Positions 8,231 to 18,056 of a stretch of 64,000 bases of DNA are shown piece by piece (the first letter of the stretch is position 1; every line of letters starts with the position of its first letter). The DNA is taken from contig JAFGDZ010000068.1 in the NCBI GenBank assembly GCA_016931855.1, positions 1 to 64,000 on the forward strand, given 5' to 3'. Under the pieces are notes generated by a model. That model searched no databases. It saw only the letters and a list, made by a program, of their open reading frames with translations, and was not told the origin of the DNA. A program made the translations under genes and the position numbers. Source of the stretch: Bacteroidales bacterium. GTDB lineage: Bacteria; Bacteroidota; Bacteroidia; Bacteroidales; Tenuifilaceae.

Positions 8231-9208
8231 CTAGAACGTAGGGCAGGGAATTGACTTGTAGCGCTTCCGCACCTTGATATTAAATAGCCACGAGAACGAA
8301 ATCTCGTGCGAGCCACCCGATGCAGGCCCTAGCTTAGACACGGTAAAGTCGTAGCTGTAGGCAATACTGAGGTTCTGATGCCTATACCCCACAAGAAACG
8401 AGAGCGCATCGCTTCCTGGGTACTCCTTTATAAAAGGGATACCACGGTACCAAACGCCAAACATCATTGGCTGCTTGTACCAGTATAGCCCAACATCAAG
8501 CTGAGAGGACAAGTCCTGCTTTTTAAAGTTAAAGGCAACCGTTACGCTCTCCTCTATTTTGCTGATTAAAAACCCACGAGTAATGAAGCGGTATCCGCCA
8601 TACAAGGAGAACTTAAATGGCGTGCGGGTCTCATTATTGTAAAACGACCTATCGGGCTGCAGCATATGATCCCATGTTCCTCCTACCCAAAAATTATCGG
8701 AGAAAACCAGAAGTGACGACGAAACATCAATATCGCCAACGGCAGTATTCCCTGGGGGTTGGATTGATGATGGCGGTCTAGGATCGGAGGTTAGCTGATC
8801 GCCAAACACTAAGCTGGAAAAATCGATGGAAACCTGCGTATAGTAAAAACCCAGCCCTGGGCGAATATGCAAGTTGCTTACTGGCTCAAAATCGTACGCA
8901 TAAAGAATCCCAGCAAGGGTATTACCCAGCTTCCCATCGCCAGCAATATCTCTGTACAGAATTAGCCCCAACCCACTCCTAAAGTTCACAAAGTTATGGT
9001 CGTACGTAAGTCCAAAGGTTTGGAACGTACCCGGAACAAACGACCACTGGTTGCGGTAGTTGCCAATTAACCTATGCCCAGCCACACCGCCGGCATACGA
9101 CGGAGCCATATACAGCGGATTGGAATAGAACTGGGTGAATTGTGGGTCTTGCCCAAATAATTCAATACGCAGTAAAATAAAAACAATTATTATAAAAGAC
9201 CTTTTCAC
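8231..9208 (-). CDS. PorP/SprF family outer membrane protein (T9SS-associated)
   Basis: About 325 residues. Signal peptide, then the signature QDPQFTQFYSNPLYMAPSYAG and a beta-barrel with repeated aromatic strands. In gliding Bacteroidota SprF-type proteins are needed for secretion or surface attachment of the giant adhesin encoded next door; type B C-terminal domains pair with such partners. The gene follows the giant PKD gene directly and should be co-transcribed. The frame has no ATG at the right place: GTG at 9208 gives a compact signal peptide (VKRSFIII), while a TTG at 9256 would lie two bases from the upstream stop. The start is therefore uncertain. Confidence 0.9.
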   Translation of the reverse strand: MKRSFIIIVFILLRIELFGQDPQFTQFYSNPLYMAPSYAGGVAGHRLIGNYRNQWSFVPGTFQTFGLTYDHNFVNFRSGLGLILYRDIAGDGKLGNTLAGILYAYDFEPVSNLHIRPGLGFYYTQVSIDFSSLVFGDQLTSDPRPPSSIQPPGNTAVGDIDVSSSLLVFSDNFWVGGTWDHMLQPDRSFYNNETRTPFKFSLYGGYRFITRGFLISKIEESVTVAFNFKKQDLSSQLDVGLYWYKQPMMFGVWYRGIPFIKEYPGSDALSFLVGYRHQNLSIAYSYDFTVSKLGPASGGSHEISFSWLFNIKVRKRYKSIPCPTF

Positions 9209-9258
9209 CTTAGTTCGTATCAATTTACAACTCAAATATATAAATCTTAACAACAATA

Positions 9259-12200
9259 TTAACGAAGTAGTGTAACGTTTCCACGTACATCAAACAATCT
9301 ACCATTGGTAAACTTACCTACAGCACGCCATACATAAACGCCCTGTTCGCAAATTACACCATTGCGATAGCCATCCCAACCAACTTTAACATCGTTGCTC
9401 TCAAAAATTTGCTCTCCCCAACGGTTAAATACCAGCAGCTTATACTCAATCACCCCATCGTGAACTGGGTGGAACACCTCGTTCTTGTAGTCAACCTCAT
9501 CGTAATGGCCACCACTAGGCCCGTTAAGGCTGGGCACAAACGCATTAGGAAACTCTAGGTATCCAGCACCCTCTATCCAAACAGCGGGGAACTCGGAGTA
9601 AATATCAACGCACCCATTCTCCGACTCGGCAGTAAGGGTAACCCTATACTCGCCAAGCTTTGTGTAGATGTGCATTGGGCTCTCCTCGTAGTTTACGCCA
9701 GTGCCGTCGCCAAAATCCCATGCGTACTTATTACCAAACTCGGTAAGGTTAAAGAAACGCACCTCGGCATTTGGTAACATTGCCCGCTTAGGTGCCACTT
9801 GGAATTTAGCCACAGGGTTACGGTACACCTGTAGCGTTTTGTAGAAGTGGGTTACCCCACCATCGCCCGTAACGGTTAGCTTCACATTGTAGAAGCCTGG
9901 CTCGGTAAACACGTGTACCGGCTCCTCTTCTGTTGATGTGGTTCCATCGCCAAACTCCCAGAAGAAGGTGCTACCATACTGCGATAGGTTGGTAAAGCTG
10001 GCCTCCAGCGGCGAGCAATCGGCCTCGGTATCTACATCAAACGTAGTAATTGGCTCTGCAGGTAGCAGCGTTAGGTTTCGCGATATGGTTCTAGGACAAT
10101 GCGGCGTTGTTACATCCAACTTAATGGTGTACTGGAACTCCTTATCCTTTGGCCCCCACTTGCTATAAGTTTTATCGAACGACAGCGGGCTAAGTGGCCT
10201 ATCCTCAAAGTAACCATCGCCGTAGTTCCAGCTGTAAGTCCACGATGCGTTTGCTGGTTTAGTTTGATTTGTGAGGGTAAACGTAGCGTCAGGATATATT
10301 TTTAGCGGTGGAGCTATAACAAAATCGGGAACTGGCGTTGCGTAAACCGTAATGGTTTGCGTAGTCTCATCGTTACACTCAAACTCGCTCTCGGCATACA
10401 GCCTAATATCGTAGGTTATATCATCGGGAGTAGTATTGGTAAACCTGTGGAACGGATTCTCGTTAACAGAGGTTAGCCCATTATCAAAGTCCCAGTCGTA
10501 GTAAAGCGCATTAGAGGTTTGGTTGGTCATGGTAACCATAAATGGGCTACAATCGGCCAGCTGTGGGTTAATTTGGTACGATGCCGTAACCCTTGGGTAA
10601 ACGTAAACGGTTTGCGAGGTCTCATCATCACAACCAAACTCACTGTTTACGTGCAGGTTAATAACGTAAGGCTCTGTTGTACTATTTGGGTTATCGAACG
10701 GATGAACTACCAATGGGTTTGCGTTAACCTCATCAGCAGTGCCATCGCCAAAGTTGTAGGTATTAACAAGGTTAGTTCCCAATGAGCGGTTACGCACCTC
10801 AACATTAAACGGAGGACAGTCTATAAACTTGCCCACAACATCCATTACCGCCTTGGGGCGGGGATGCACCCTAACCACCTGACGGGTAGAGTCCGTACAA
10901 CCATGCTCCGATATGGCTTTCAACCAAACATCGTAGGTTTTATCCTGCGTTTTAGACTCGTTTACAAACCTGAAATCAGGCGATAACGAGTTTGATGTTA
11001 CGCTATTGCCAAAATCCCAAAGGTAAGTGGTATTGGTGCTAAAGGCATCGGTTTGGTTTTCAAAGCTAACATCGTGCGGATGACAGCCTTCTAAGCCGGC
11101 AGTAAAATCGGGATAAACATGAGGATAAACGGTAAATACCTTTGATGTGGTATCAACACACGCATTATCGCCCACATACCTAGTGGTAAGCTTTAGCCTA
11201 CGGCTCTGAATTTGTGGCGTGTTCTGCGTTGCGTTAACGTACTCAACCAAACCTGCGGTACCAGGATTAGCCTGCGAGGTAGTTGCGCGGCCATCGCCAT
11301 ACTCCCACAAGTAGCTGTAGGCACTTGATGGAGATGTGTTGGTTACATTAACCTGCAATGGCGTACAACCGTTTATTTGCGACACCTGATAGTTTGCCTT
11401 TACCAATGGGTACACGGTAACGGTATCGCGCTTAGCCGACTTACAACCATTTACATTGGTAGAGGTTAGCAGTACTGGGAACTTAACAATATTCTCCCTA
11501 TCCACATGCTTGTACTCCTTACTAATAGTTGTTGCCGATGTACTTGTTTCACCATCGCCCAAATTCCAAACATAGGTACCCAAACCTGTTGACTGGTTTG
11601 TAAACTTAACGGGAAGCGGGTTACACCCCTCGTTATCGTCAATGGCAAACTCGGTTATTAGTCGTGGGTAAACTTGAATTGGGCGGGTGATGGTATCACT
11701 ACACAGCTCGTGCAAGTGCTGATGACTCGCTATCAGTTTAATAGTATATTTCTTTATATCATTAGGCGCCTCGTTATCCATAAGGAAGCGGAAGCTGTTT
11801 GCACTTTTTAGGGTAGATGTATCGCGATGGGTTCCCGCAACAGAATGATCAAAGTCCCAATTGAACTGCTTTCCGTTAAGAGAGCTATTGGTTACTACAA
11901 TATAGTAAGGTGTACAAACCGAGTCGCTAACATAGCCAAACTCCGCCTCCACCTTTGGGTAAACGGTTACCTCGCCCGTAGTGCTCTTTTGGCAGCCATG
12001 CTTATTAGTTGCCGTAAGCCCAATGGTGTAAACGGTGGAATCGGCACTACCTCTATACACAAAGGTTTGCTCTGGCTTAGCTGCAGATCCCACGGTGGTT
12101 GTGCTCTCGGTATTACCAAAATCCCAGTAGTAGCTCATATTTAAACCACCCGTTGAGCCATTGGTAAAGGTGGTAGTATGGTCTGAGCAACCGTAAGCGT

Positions 12201-15200
12201 CGTCAACTGCAAATGCAGGCAGTAGCTCCGGCGAAACGGTTATGGTTTTGGTTACAGGCGAACTTCCGCATACTTTTCCAGATACAGAATGTGTTTGTTG
12301 TGCTAAAAGGCTAATTGTATATACTGCATCATCATTTGGCTGAGCATTGTAAAATGCATAAGAATGTGGAGCGGTAGTAGTACGGTCGTCCTTTTGAAGG
12401 GTACCACCCCATACATACCCATAATCCCACGCATAGGTTGAGGTAACGCCTGTAGCAGCCTTGCTTCCCTTTGTGCTATTGGTAAAATTAACGGTTAAAG
12501 GATAGGCGCAAATGTTAGGTACATCGTAAGTAAAACCCCCAACAACCTGTGGATGAACCCTTACAGGGAAAGTTTTAGTAACAGGGCAACCCGTTGGTAC
12601 ATTTGGTTGGGTTGATGTTACCGTTACAACTGGGGTTAAATCGGCATCGGATGCATTGTTGTAAACGTGCTTAACTGGCTGCCCCCTTAGCGAAGAGGCA
12701 CTTTGCCCATCGCCAAACAACCAAGTATGAGTAACGTTCCCACCAGTTGAATTATCGGTAATAACAAGTTCTTCGCCAGAGCAAAACGCATTATCATTTA
12801 GGTAAAAATCAGAAACAAGTTTTGGAGCAACAGTTACTGTTTCTGCTGGAGCATCAAGGCTACAAACGGGGCCACCAACTGAAGTCCAATCCGATTTTGC
12901 ATTAAACCCAATGGTATATGTAACATCGGCATTAGCACTATTATTAACCAACGAAACATTTGGCTTGTCGGTTGGCGTTGCAATGGTAATGCTCTGCGCA
13001 GCCCCATCGGAACTAGATGGAGTAATTGTCCATGTAAACGAAGTCCCGTTAAGCGACTTATTCTCCAGCTGTCCCTTTAATGGGTTACAATAGTCGGTTA
13101 TTTTAAAGTTAGATATTGGCTCAATCTCGGGGTAAATCCAAACAGGTATAATAGCCGCACCACTAGTAGATGCAGAGCAACCCAAATCGTTTTGAGCCGT
13201 TAGGGTTACATTGCGCTGAATTACAGTAGCAGTTCTGTTTTCAAATTTATGTGTAACAGGACTGGTAGAAGTAGCAAACAGCGTTATTCCATCGCCAAAA
13301 TCCCATGTAAACTTTGTTGCTCCAGTAGAACTATTTGTAAAGGTAAGATCCTCTGGGGCGCAAACCCTAGCACTAGGCGACACAGCTGTTCCAATGGAAG
13401 GAACCACCTGAGGATCTACAGTAAAGGCAAAAGGCGTAGCAACATCTTCGCACCCATACTCGTTACGCACGGTAAGCGTAACATTCTTATTTCCAGGAGC
13501 AGTATAAACAAACACACCACTTCCTGCTGGGGTTTCAACGCCACCGTTATATCCCCATGTATATATAGTGGTAGTTCCCGATTTAGCGCGGGATGTGTTA
13601 GTAAGTTTTAATTTAAGTGGCGTACACCTATCCAAAATTTCAGAGGTAAAGGCCGCCTCCACATTAGGATTAACCGTAACCGATGCTTCATGAGTGCCCA
13701 CGCAACCCTTATCGCTAGTAGCGGTAAGACGTACCTTGTACACCTCTGGTGTCTCAAACGTTGATGTTTCTAACACTGGTGATATTGCGGGTTGGTTTGA
13801 TGAGTGAACTAAAACATTTGCAGGGTTAAACACCTCCCAGTAAGCAGTACTAACGGGAAGTGCTGGCTTATAAAGATTGGATGTATTGGTTAAATTCAAA
13901 GTGCCAGAACTACAAAAAGGCGCCGTACTTCCACTCCACTTTGCCTGTACCTCTGGATACACCTTAACAACCACACTAGACTCACCACCAGCACAACCTA
14001 TACCGCCACCACCAACAGGTGAGGCAACTAGTTTTATTGTATGCGGCACATCGGCACCCGTTTGGTTAGATGTAACTGTAGGGAAGCTATACGAATCGCC
14101 AAAACCTTGAGATATGCCATCCCAAAACCACTCATAGAGAGTGCCTACACTTGGTTTTGCATAAGCCGTAATATCAAGGGGAGCACATCCCTCTTTTTGG
14201 CTAAGGCTTATCTCCGATGATACCCCAGGGTAAACCTTATACGTTTTCTGAGCCTGGGCGTAGCATCCATAGGAGTTACTTGCCTTAAAGGTAACCAAAT
14301 AGTTTACTAGCCCTGAAGAGCCGTTTACCAAATCGAAATTAGCCTCGCTAGTAATAGCAGAACCCATTCCGTTAAAGTCCCATAGAAAATTGGTGGCATT
14401 TTGGGATACCCCAGTAAACTTGGCGGGCACAGGGGAGCAGTAGTTGGTAACCTCATTTAGCGGCTGATTGGTATCGGTACGAATGGCGTTAAAATCGGTA
14501 GTAACCCTAGGGTAAACAATAATATCAACCATATCGCTACTTACGCAACCCTGAACGTTGGAAACCTCAAGTGTAACAGTATAAGTTTTTGGAGTACTAC
14601 TACTTGTATTTGTAAACGTATGAGTAAATGATTTTGGATCGGTTGGATTTATTTGCGTACCGTCAATATACCACTTCATTGTGGCCGTAGTTGGAACAAT
14701 TGAAGCATCTAAAAACTCAACAGTTAGGTCTCCATCAGCATTGGGGCACCCTTCAGAAAAATCAGTTGCCACAATAGCCTGCACATAGGGGTTTACTTTT
14801 ACATTAACAGATTTTGATGTTTCACAGCCAAAGTCGTCATTTACCAACACCAGTTTAACCTCATAATTCTCTGTTGCATCGGTAAAATTAGTAAATAAAT
14901 AGCTAGCCAATTCTAACGTAGTTGTAGTAGGCGTAATTGCACCCCCATCAACAACATATACAGTTCCAGCAGGCAACTTGCGAACTTGCCAGTAATAGAC
15001 TGTTCCATTTTTTAAACCAGTTGCCGTGAATTTAAGATCCAAAGGAGAGCACTTAGCATCAAACCCCGTATTGGGAGTAAAAGCAACAGTTCCAATTACT
15101 GGTGTAGGATATACCTTAATCTCCTTTTTAAGCGTGTCACTACAGCTATTAGCCTCCAAAACCAACTTAATAGTGCGTGTTTCAGCAGCAGAACCTATTC

Positions 15201-17847
15201 CGCTATGCGTAAAGGGATAATTTAGCGTAGAGCTTGTGTTAGTACTAAGAACATCATCTACATACCATTTAAAGGGGATTCCTGCAGGAACCTTACTGTC
15301 GCTAATAGCCTTAAAGAGTCTAGGAGAACAGGACTCTACAGGATTAATAGAAAAACTTGCATCAACCAGCGGCTGAACAGTTACATCAGCATTTAATGTG
15401 TGGCTACACACATTATACTTATCGGTAACGGTTACAGTATTAACAAATGTTTTAGCAGCGGTATGATCGTAGTTATAGAAAGTTTTTACGGGGTTTTGCT
15501 GCGACGAGGTAGAGCCATCGCCAAACTCCCAGCGGTAGTATGCACCTGCGGTGGCACTACCACCTGCGGTAAAAGTAACGGTTAAAGGGGAGCAACCCTT
15601 GCTATTATCCAAACTAATGGTTGGGTTTACATCTACAGCGGGGTAAACCCGTATGGTATTCTCCAATATTTTTTCGCACGACACATTGCTTGCCTCTAAG
15701 CGCACGGTGTAAACCACAGGATCTATACCATTGCCATCATAATTAAAGGTATGCGACAGCGGAACGGGGTTAATATTGGTTAGTTCATTTGTTCCTATAA
15801 GCGTAAATGTTAAATCGCCCTCTTTTTTTACGTACCATCTTAGCTTGGTTATACCGCCAAGGTTATCGGCTGTAAAGGTTACGCTAGCATCACCACAGGT
15901 ATGCACCGCATCCGAGGTTAGTATTGGGTTAACGTGTGGCGAAACATCCACAGTAACCTCTGCGGTACTGGTTAAACTACAAGCCCCACCTACCGTAACC
16001 GTGTACTTTGTGGTAACTGTTGGCATTATTACGTTGGGATCGGCTATGTTGGGGTTATCAAGAAAATCGGTTGGCGACCACTGGTATGTTGTACCGCCCC
16101 TTGCATTAAGCTTAGTGCTAGACCCGTAGCATATTGGCAAAATGGTACTAACGCTATTACCTACCGATGCCTGAGCCACAAACTCATTAAAATCTGAGAA
16201 ATAGCCATAAAAGGCATCTGCATTGGTTGCGCTAACGCCGTTACCAGCACCATTTATTATACCAAGGTGGAACACATTAATGTCGTTTACCAGCGTGTAG
16301 GCCTCATTCTTTAAAATATTATCGGCCTTAATACGGGCAAACCTATAGGTATTAAAGGGAGCAACGCCACCAGGCAATGGTTTAAAGTGGGTTGGTGCGT
16401 TGGCGGCCAGCAGCTCTGGCAGCTCCGCTGCAGTAACATCCACTCCATTTTTTAATAGCCTAAAACCAGTCTCGGCACCATTGTAAACCAGAATATTTAG
16501 GTAGAAGTCAAAGTTACCAGTATATGGACCAGATCCCGAAACAGGACAAGACTGAGAATTATCGGCCATAGTTCGGTTAAATGCCACACTACTAGAGCCG
16601 GTACAAACGCTAATTGTGGGAATTATTGCCCCAGCAAACTGGGTTCCTACACCCGACTGGTGAAATATGGCAACGGGCTTACCATCATCGCTTTTAACCG
16701 TTGCAACCGTTGCAGCAAAAGGGATTGTAACGGACTGTGACTGCCCCTCGTTAAGAGTATAGTTTTGGGGAACACCAACCGTTGTTAGGCCATTGCTAAA
16801 CACCACTTGTACATTTGTTGCAGCAGCGGTACCCACAATGTAAAAGTGCTCATAAGTTGCTGACGTTGAATTATTTTGCGCATACCCTCTTATTACAGCA
16901 TAAGCGGTTCCAAGGTGCGTTACAGGCACCAGTTGATCCGCAACATAGTCAACAGAACCCGGACTAGTAACCATATCCTCCTTGGTAAGCACGGCAACCT
17001 TTTTGGTTGTGCTTGCATCGTTCTGAATTACGGTTACAGTAGAGCCTGCCAGTTTTTTCGAAGTTGATGTTTTATACAACCCAGACTTACCCCCATCGTA
17101 AGGGGCAATAATTGCAGTTTCACCACGATTAAGCCATATATCGTGAGTACCTGCATCCAAAAACAGTTCCCCATCAGCATCGTTAAAAACAAATATCTGC
17201 TGAGGGACTTTTATCCGAACATGCGTATTATCGTGTGTGGCCACAATATCAAAGGAGCCATACGGTCTTAAAGAAAAATTATACCCGTTAGATATTTCGG
17301 CGTCAGTCTGAAACGGCACCACAAAGCGCTCACCCAGCGCATTGCTTCCCTTAAGGGTAAGAAGTTCTTTATTGTTTACAGCACCTATTTCATAATAAAC
17401 GGTAATGTAATTGTCGGACGTTATAAGTAACCCTTTATTGTTTTTATTAACATAGGGGTTGGCAGCCGCTGTGCTAGATGATGTCCACAACAAGCGGTTC
17501 TCCATAGAGGCAGCTGCGGTTACCACCTTATCGCTAATGCGAGAATATAAATCAACAACCTCGGTATGGTTTGCTGGTAAATTCAGCTCCACAGGCACAA
17601 AAACCCCATTGGCAGGCATTGATATGGTAACTTTAGCCGGATCTTTTAACGTGGTAATCCTAAGCCGGGTTGGGGTTCCATCGTTACATGGATTCGCCAC
17701 ATTTCCACTTTGATGGTACCGGTTAAACTCTGGGATAGAGAACCAGAACTCGGTATCGGTTTGCGCAAAGGCATTAGCACTAAAAAATAGCGCAAACAGC
17801 GCAATAAATATTTTGACCAAACAGGGATATTTATTGATAGAATTCAT
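9259..17847 (-). CDS. Giant PKD-repeat surface protein with T9SS type B sorting domain
   Basis: 2,862 residues. Signal peptide (~1-28), then ~360 residues like the IgGFc-binding N-terminal domain (DTEFWFSIPEF; later VVPFQTD and FDIVATHDNT). About 23 PKD-like repeats of 85-110 residues follow, each opening with a Cys-Pro-type motif (GCSPLTVTFT, GCTPLQVNVTN), then WDFGDG, and closing with a VYPxV linker. Residues ~2765-2862 are the type B T9SS C-terminal domain (FPNAFVPS, LLVFNRWGEQIFES, WDGYRNG, GVYVWRA). It is probably a secreted adhesin or gliding-type filament, with the following PorP/SprF as partner. Regular Cys pairs suggest disulfides within repeats. Confidence 0.93.
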   Translation of the reverse strand: MNSINKYPCLVKIFIALFALFFSANAFAQTDTEFWFSIPEFNRYHQSGNVANPCNDGTPTRLRITTLKDPAKVTISMPANGVFVPVELNLPANHTEVVDLYSRISDKVVTAAASMENRLLWTSSSTAAANPYVNKNNKGLLITSDNYITVYYEIGAVNNKELLTLKGSNALGERFVVPFQTDAEISNGYNFSLRPYGSFDIVATHDNTHVRIKVPQQIFVFNDADGELFLDAGTHDIWLNRGETAIIAPYDGGKSGLYKTSTSKKLAGSTVTVIQNDASTTKKVAVLTKEDMVTSPGSVDYVADQLVPVTHLGTAYAVIRGYAQNNSTSATYEHFYIVGTAAATNVQVVFSNGLTTVGVPQNYTLNEGQSQSVTIPFAATVATVKSDDGKPVAIFHQSGVGTQFAGAIIPTISVCTGSSSVAFNRTMADNSQSCPVSGSGPYTGNFDFYLNILVYNGAETGFRLLKNGVDVTAAELPELLAANAPTHFKPLPGGVAPFNTYRFARIKADNILKNEAYTLVNDINVFHLGIINGAGNGVSATNADAFYGYFSDFNEFVAQASVGNSVSTILPICYGSSTKLNARGGTTYQWSPTDFLDNPNIADPNVIMPTVTTKYTVTVGGACSLTSTAEVTVDVSPHVNPILTSDAVHTCGDASVTFTADNLGGITKLRWYVKKEGDLTFTLIGTNELTNINPVPLSHTFNYDGNGIDPVVYTVRLEASNVSCEKILENTIRVYPAVDVNPTISLDNSKGCSPLTVTFTAGGSATAGAYYRWEFGDGSTSSQQNPVKTFYNYDHTAAKTFVNTVTVTDKYNVCSHTLNADVTVQPLVDASFSINPVESCSPRLFKAISDSKVPAGIPFKWYVDDVLSTNTSSTLNYPFTHSGIGSAAETRTIKLVLEANSCSDTLKKEIKVYPTPVIGTVAFTPNTGFDAKCSPLDLKFTATGLKNGTVYYWQVRKLPAGTVYVVDGGAITPTTTTLELASYLFTNFTDATENYEVKLVLVNDDFGCETSKSVNVKVNPYVQAIVATDFSEGCPNADGDLTVEFLDASIVPTTATMKWYIDGTQINPTDPKSFTHTFTNTSSSTPKTYTVTLEVSNVQGCVSSDMVDIIVYPRVTTDFNAIRTDTNQPLNEVTNYCSPVPAKFTGVSQNATNFLWDFNGMGSAITSEANFDLVNGSSGLVNYLVTFKASNSYGCYAQAQKTYKVYPGVSSEISLSQKEGCAPLDITAYAKPSVGTLYEWFWDGISQGFGDSYSFPTVTSNQTGADVPHTIKLVASPVGGGGIGCAGGESSVVVKVYPEVQAKWSGSTAPFCSSGTLNLTNTSNLYKPALPVSTAYWEVFNPANVLVHSSNQPAISPVLETSTFETPEVYKVRLTATSDKGCVGTHEASVTVNPNVEAAFTSEILDRCTPLKLKLTNTSRAKSGTTTIYTWGYNGGVETPAGSGVFVYTAPGNKNVTLTVRNEYGCEDVATPFAFTVDPQVVPSIGTAVSPSARVCAPEDLTFTNSSTGATKFTWDFGDGITLFATSTSPVTHKFENRTATVIQRNVTLTAQNDLGCSASTSGAAIIPVWIYPEIEPISNFKITDYCNPLKGQLENKSLNGTSFTWTITPSSSDGAAQSITIATPTDKPNVSLVNNSANADVTYTIGFNAKSDWTSVGGPVCSLDAPAETVTVAPKLVSDFYLNDNAFCSGEELVITDNSTGGNVTHTWLFGDGQSASSLRGQPVKHVYNNASDADLTPVVTVTSTQPNVPTGCPVTKTFPVRVHPQVVGGFTYDVPNICAYPLTVNFTNSTKGSKAATGVTSTYAWDYGYVWGGTLQKDDRTTTAPHSYAFYNAQPNDDAVYTISLLAQQTHSVSGKVCGSSPVTKTITVSPELLPAFAVDDAYGCSDHTTTFTNGSTGGLNMSYYWDFGNTESTTTVGSAAKPEQTFVYRGSADSTVYTIGLTATNKHGCQKSTTGEVTVYPKVEAEFGYVSDSVCTPYYIVVTNSSLNGKQFNWDFDHSVAGTHRDTSTLKSANSFRFLMDNEAPNDIKKYTIKLIASHQHLHELCSDTITRPIQVYPRLITEFAIDDNEGCNPLPVKFTNQSTGLGTYVWNLGDGETSTSATTISKEYKHVDRENIVKFPVLLTSTNVNGCKSAKRDTVTVYPLVKANYQVSQINGCTPLQVNVTNTSPSSAYSYLWEYGDGRATTSQANPGTAGLVEYVNATQNTPQIQSRRLKLTTRYVGDNACVDTTSKVFTVYPHVYPDFTAGLEGCHPHDVSFENQTDAFSTNTTYLWDFGNSVTSNSLSPDFRFVNESKTQDKTYDVWLKAISEHGCTDSTRQVVRVHPRPKAVMDVVGKFIDCPPFNVEVRNRSLGTNLVNTYNFGDGTADEVNANPLVVHPFDNPNSTTEPYVINLHVNSEFGCDDETSQTVYVYPRVTASYQINPQLADCSPFMVTMTNQTSNALYYDWDFDNGLTSVNENPFHRFTNTTPDDITYDIRLYAESEFECNDETTQTITVYATPVPDFVIAPPLKIYPDATFTLTNQTKPANASWTYSWNYGDGYFEDRPLSPLSFDKTYSKWGPKDKEFQYTIKLDVTTPHCPRTISRNLTLLPAEPITTFDVDTEADCSPLEASFTNLSQYGSTFFWEFGDGTTSTEEEPVHVFTEPGFYNVKLTVTGDGGVTHFYKTLQVYRNPVAKFQVAPKRAMLPNAEVRFFNLTEFGNKYAWDFGDGTGVNYEESPMHIYTKLGEYRVTLTAESENGCVDIYSEFPAVWIEGAGYLEFPNAFVPSLNGPSGGHYDEVDYKNEVFHPVHDGVIEYKLLVFNRWGEQIFESNDVKVGWDGYRNGVICEQGVYVWRAVGKFTNGRLFDVRGNVTLLR

Positions 17848-17890
17848 GGCTACTTACATTAAAATACAGTTATCTTAATCAAATAATACG

Positions 17891-17898
17891 CAAAAATA
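17891..17898 (-). promoter_or_regulatory. -7 box for the giant PKD gene
   Basis: TATTTTTG on the minus strand matches TAnnTTTG and lies ~44 bases upstream of the ATG at 17847. No clear -33 element is seen. Confidence 0.4.
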
Positions 17899-17989
17899 AA
17901 AACAATGTTTCCATATGCACAGTATAAAAGAAAATAATGACGAATGGAGACTCATTTTCCTTATACTAGTTTAAACGGGAGCTTTTTTC

Positions 17990-17997
17990 TAACTTTG
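17990..17997 (+). promoter_or_regulatory. -7 box for the type A giant gene
   Basis: TAACTTTG matches TAnnTTTG and lies ~60 bases upstream of the ATG at 18057. The -33 region is weak (TTTAAAC near 17970). With the opposing -7 box at 17891 this makes a divergent promoter region of 209 bases. Confidence 0.45.
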
Positions 17998-18056
17998 AAT
18001 TTAGTTTTCTACAAGGAACACACTACAAAAAAAGGCATTTATTTTTCAGAAAGAAT

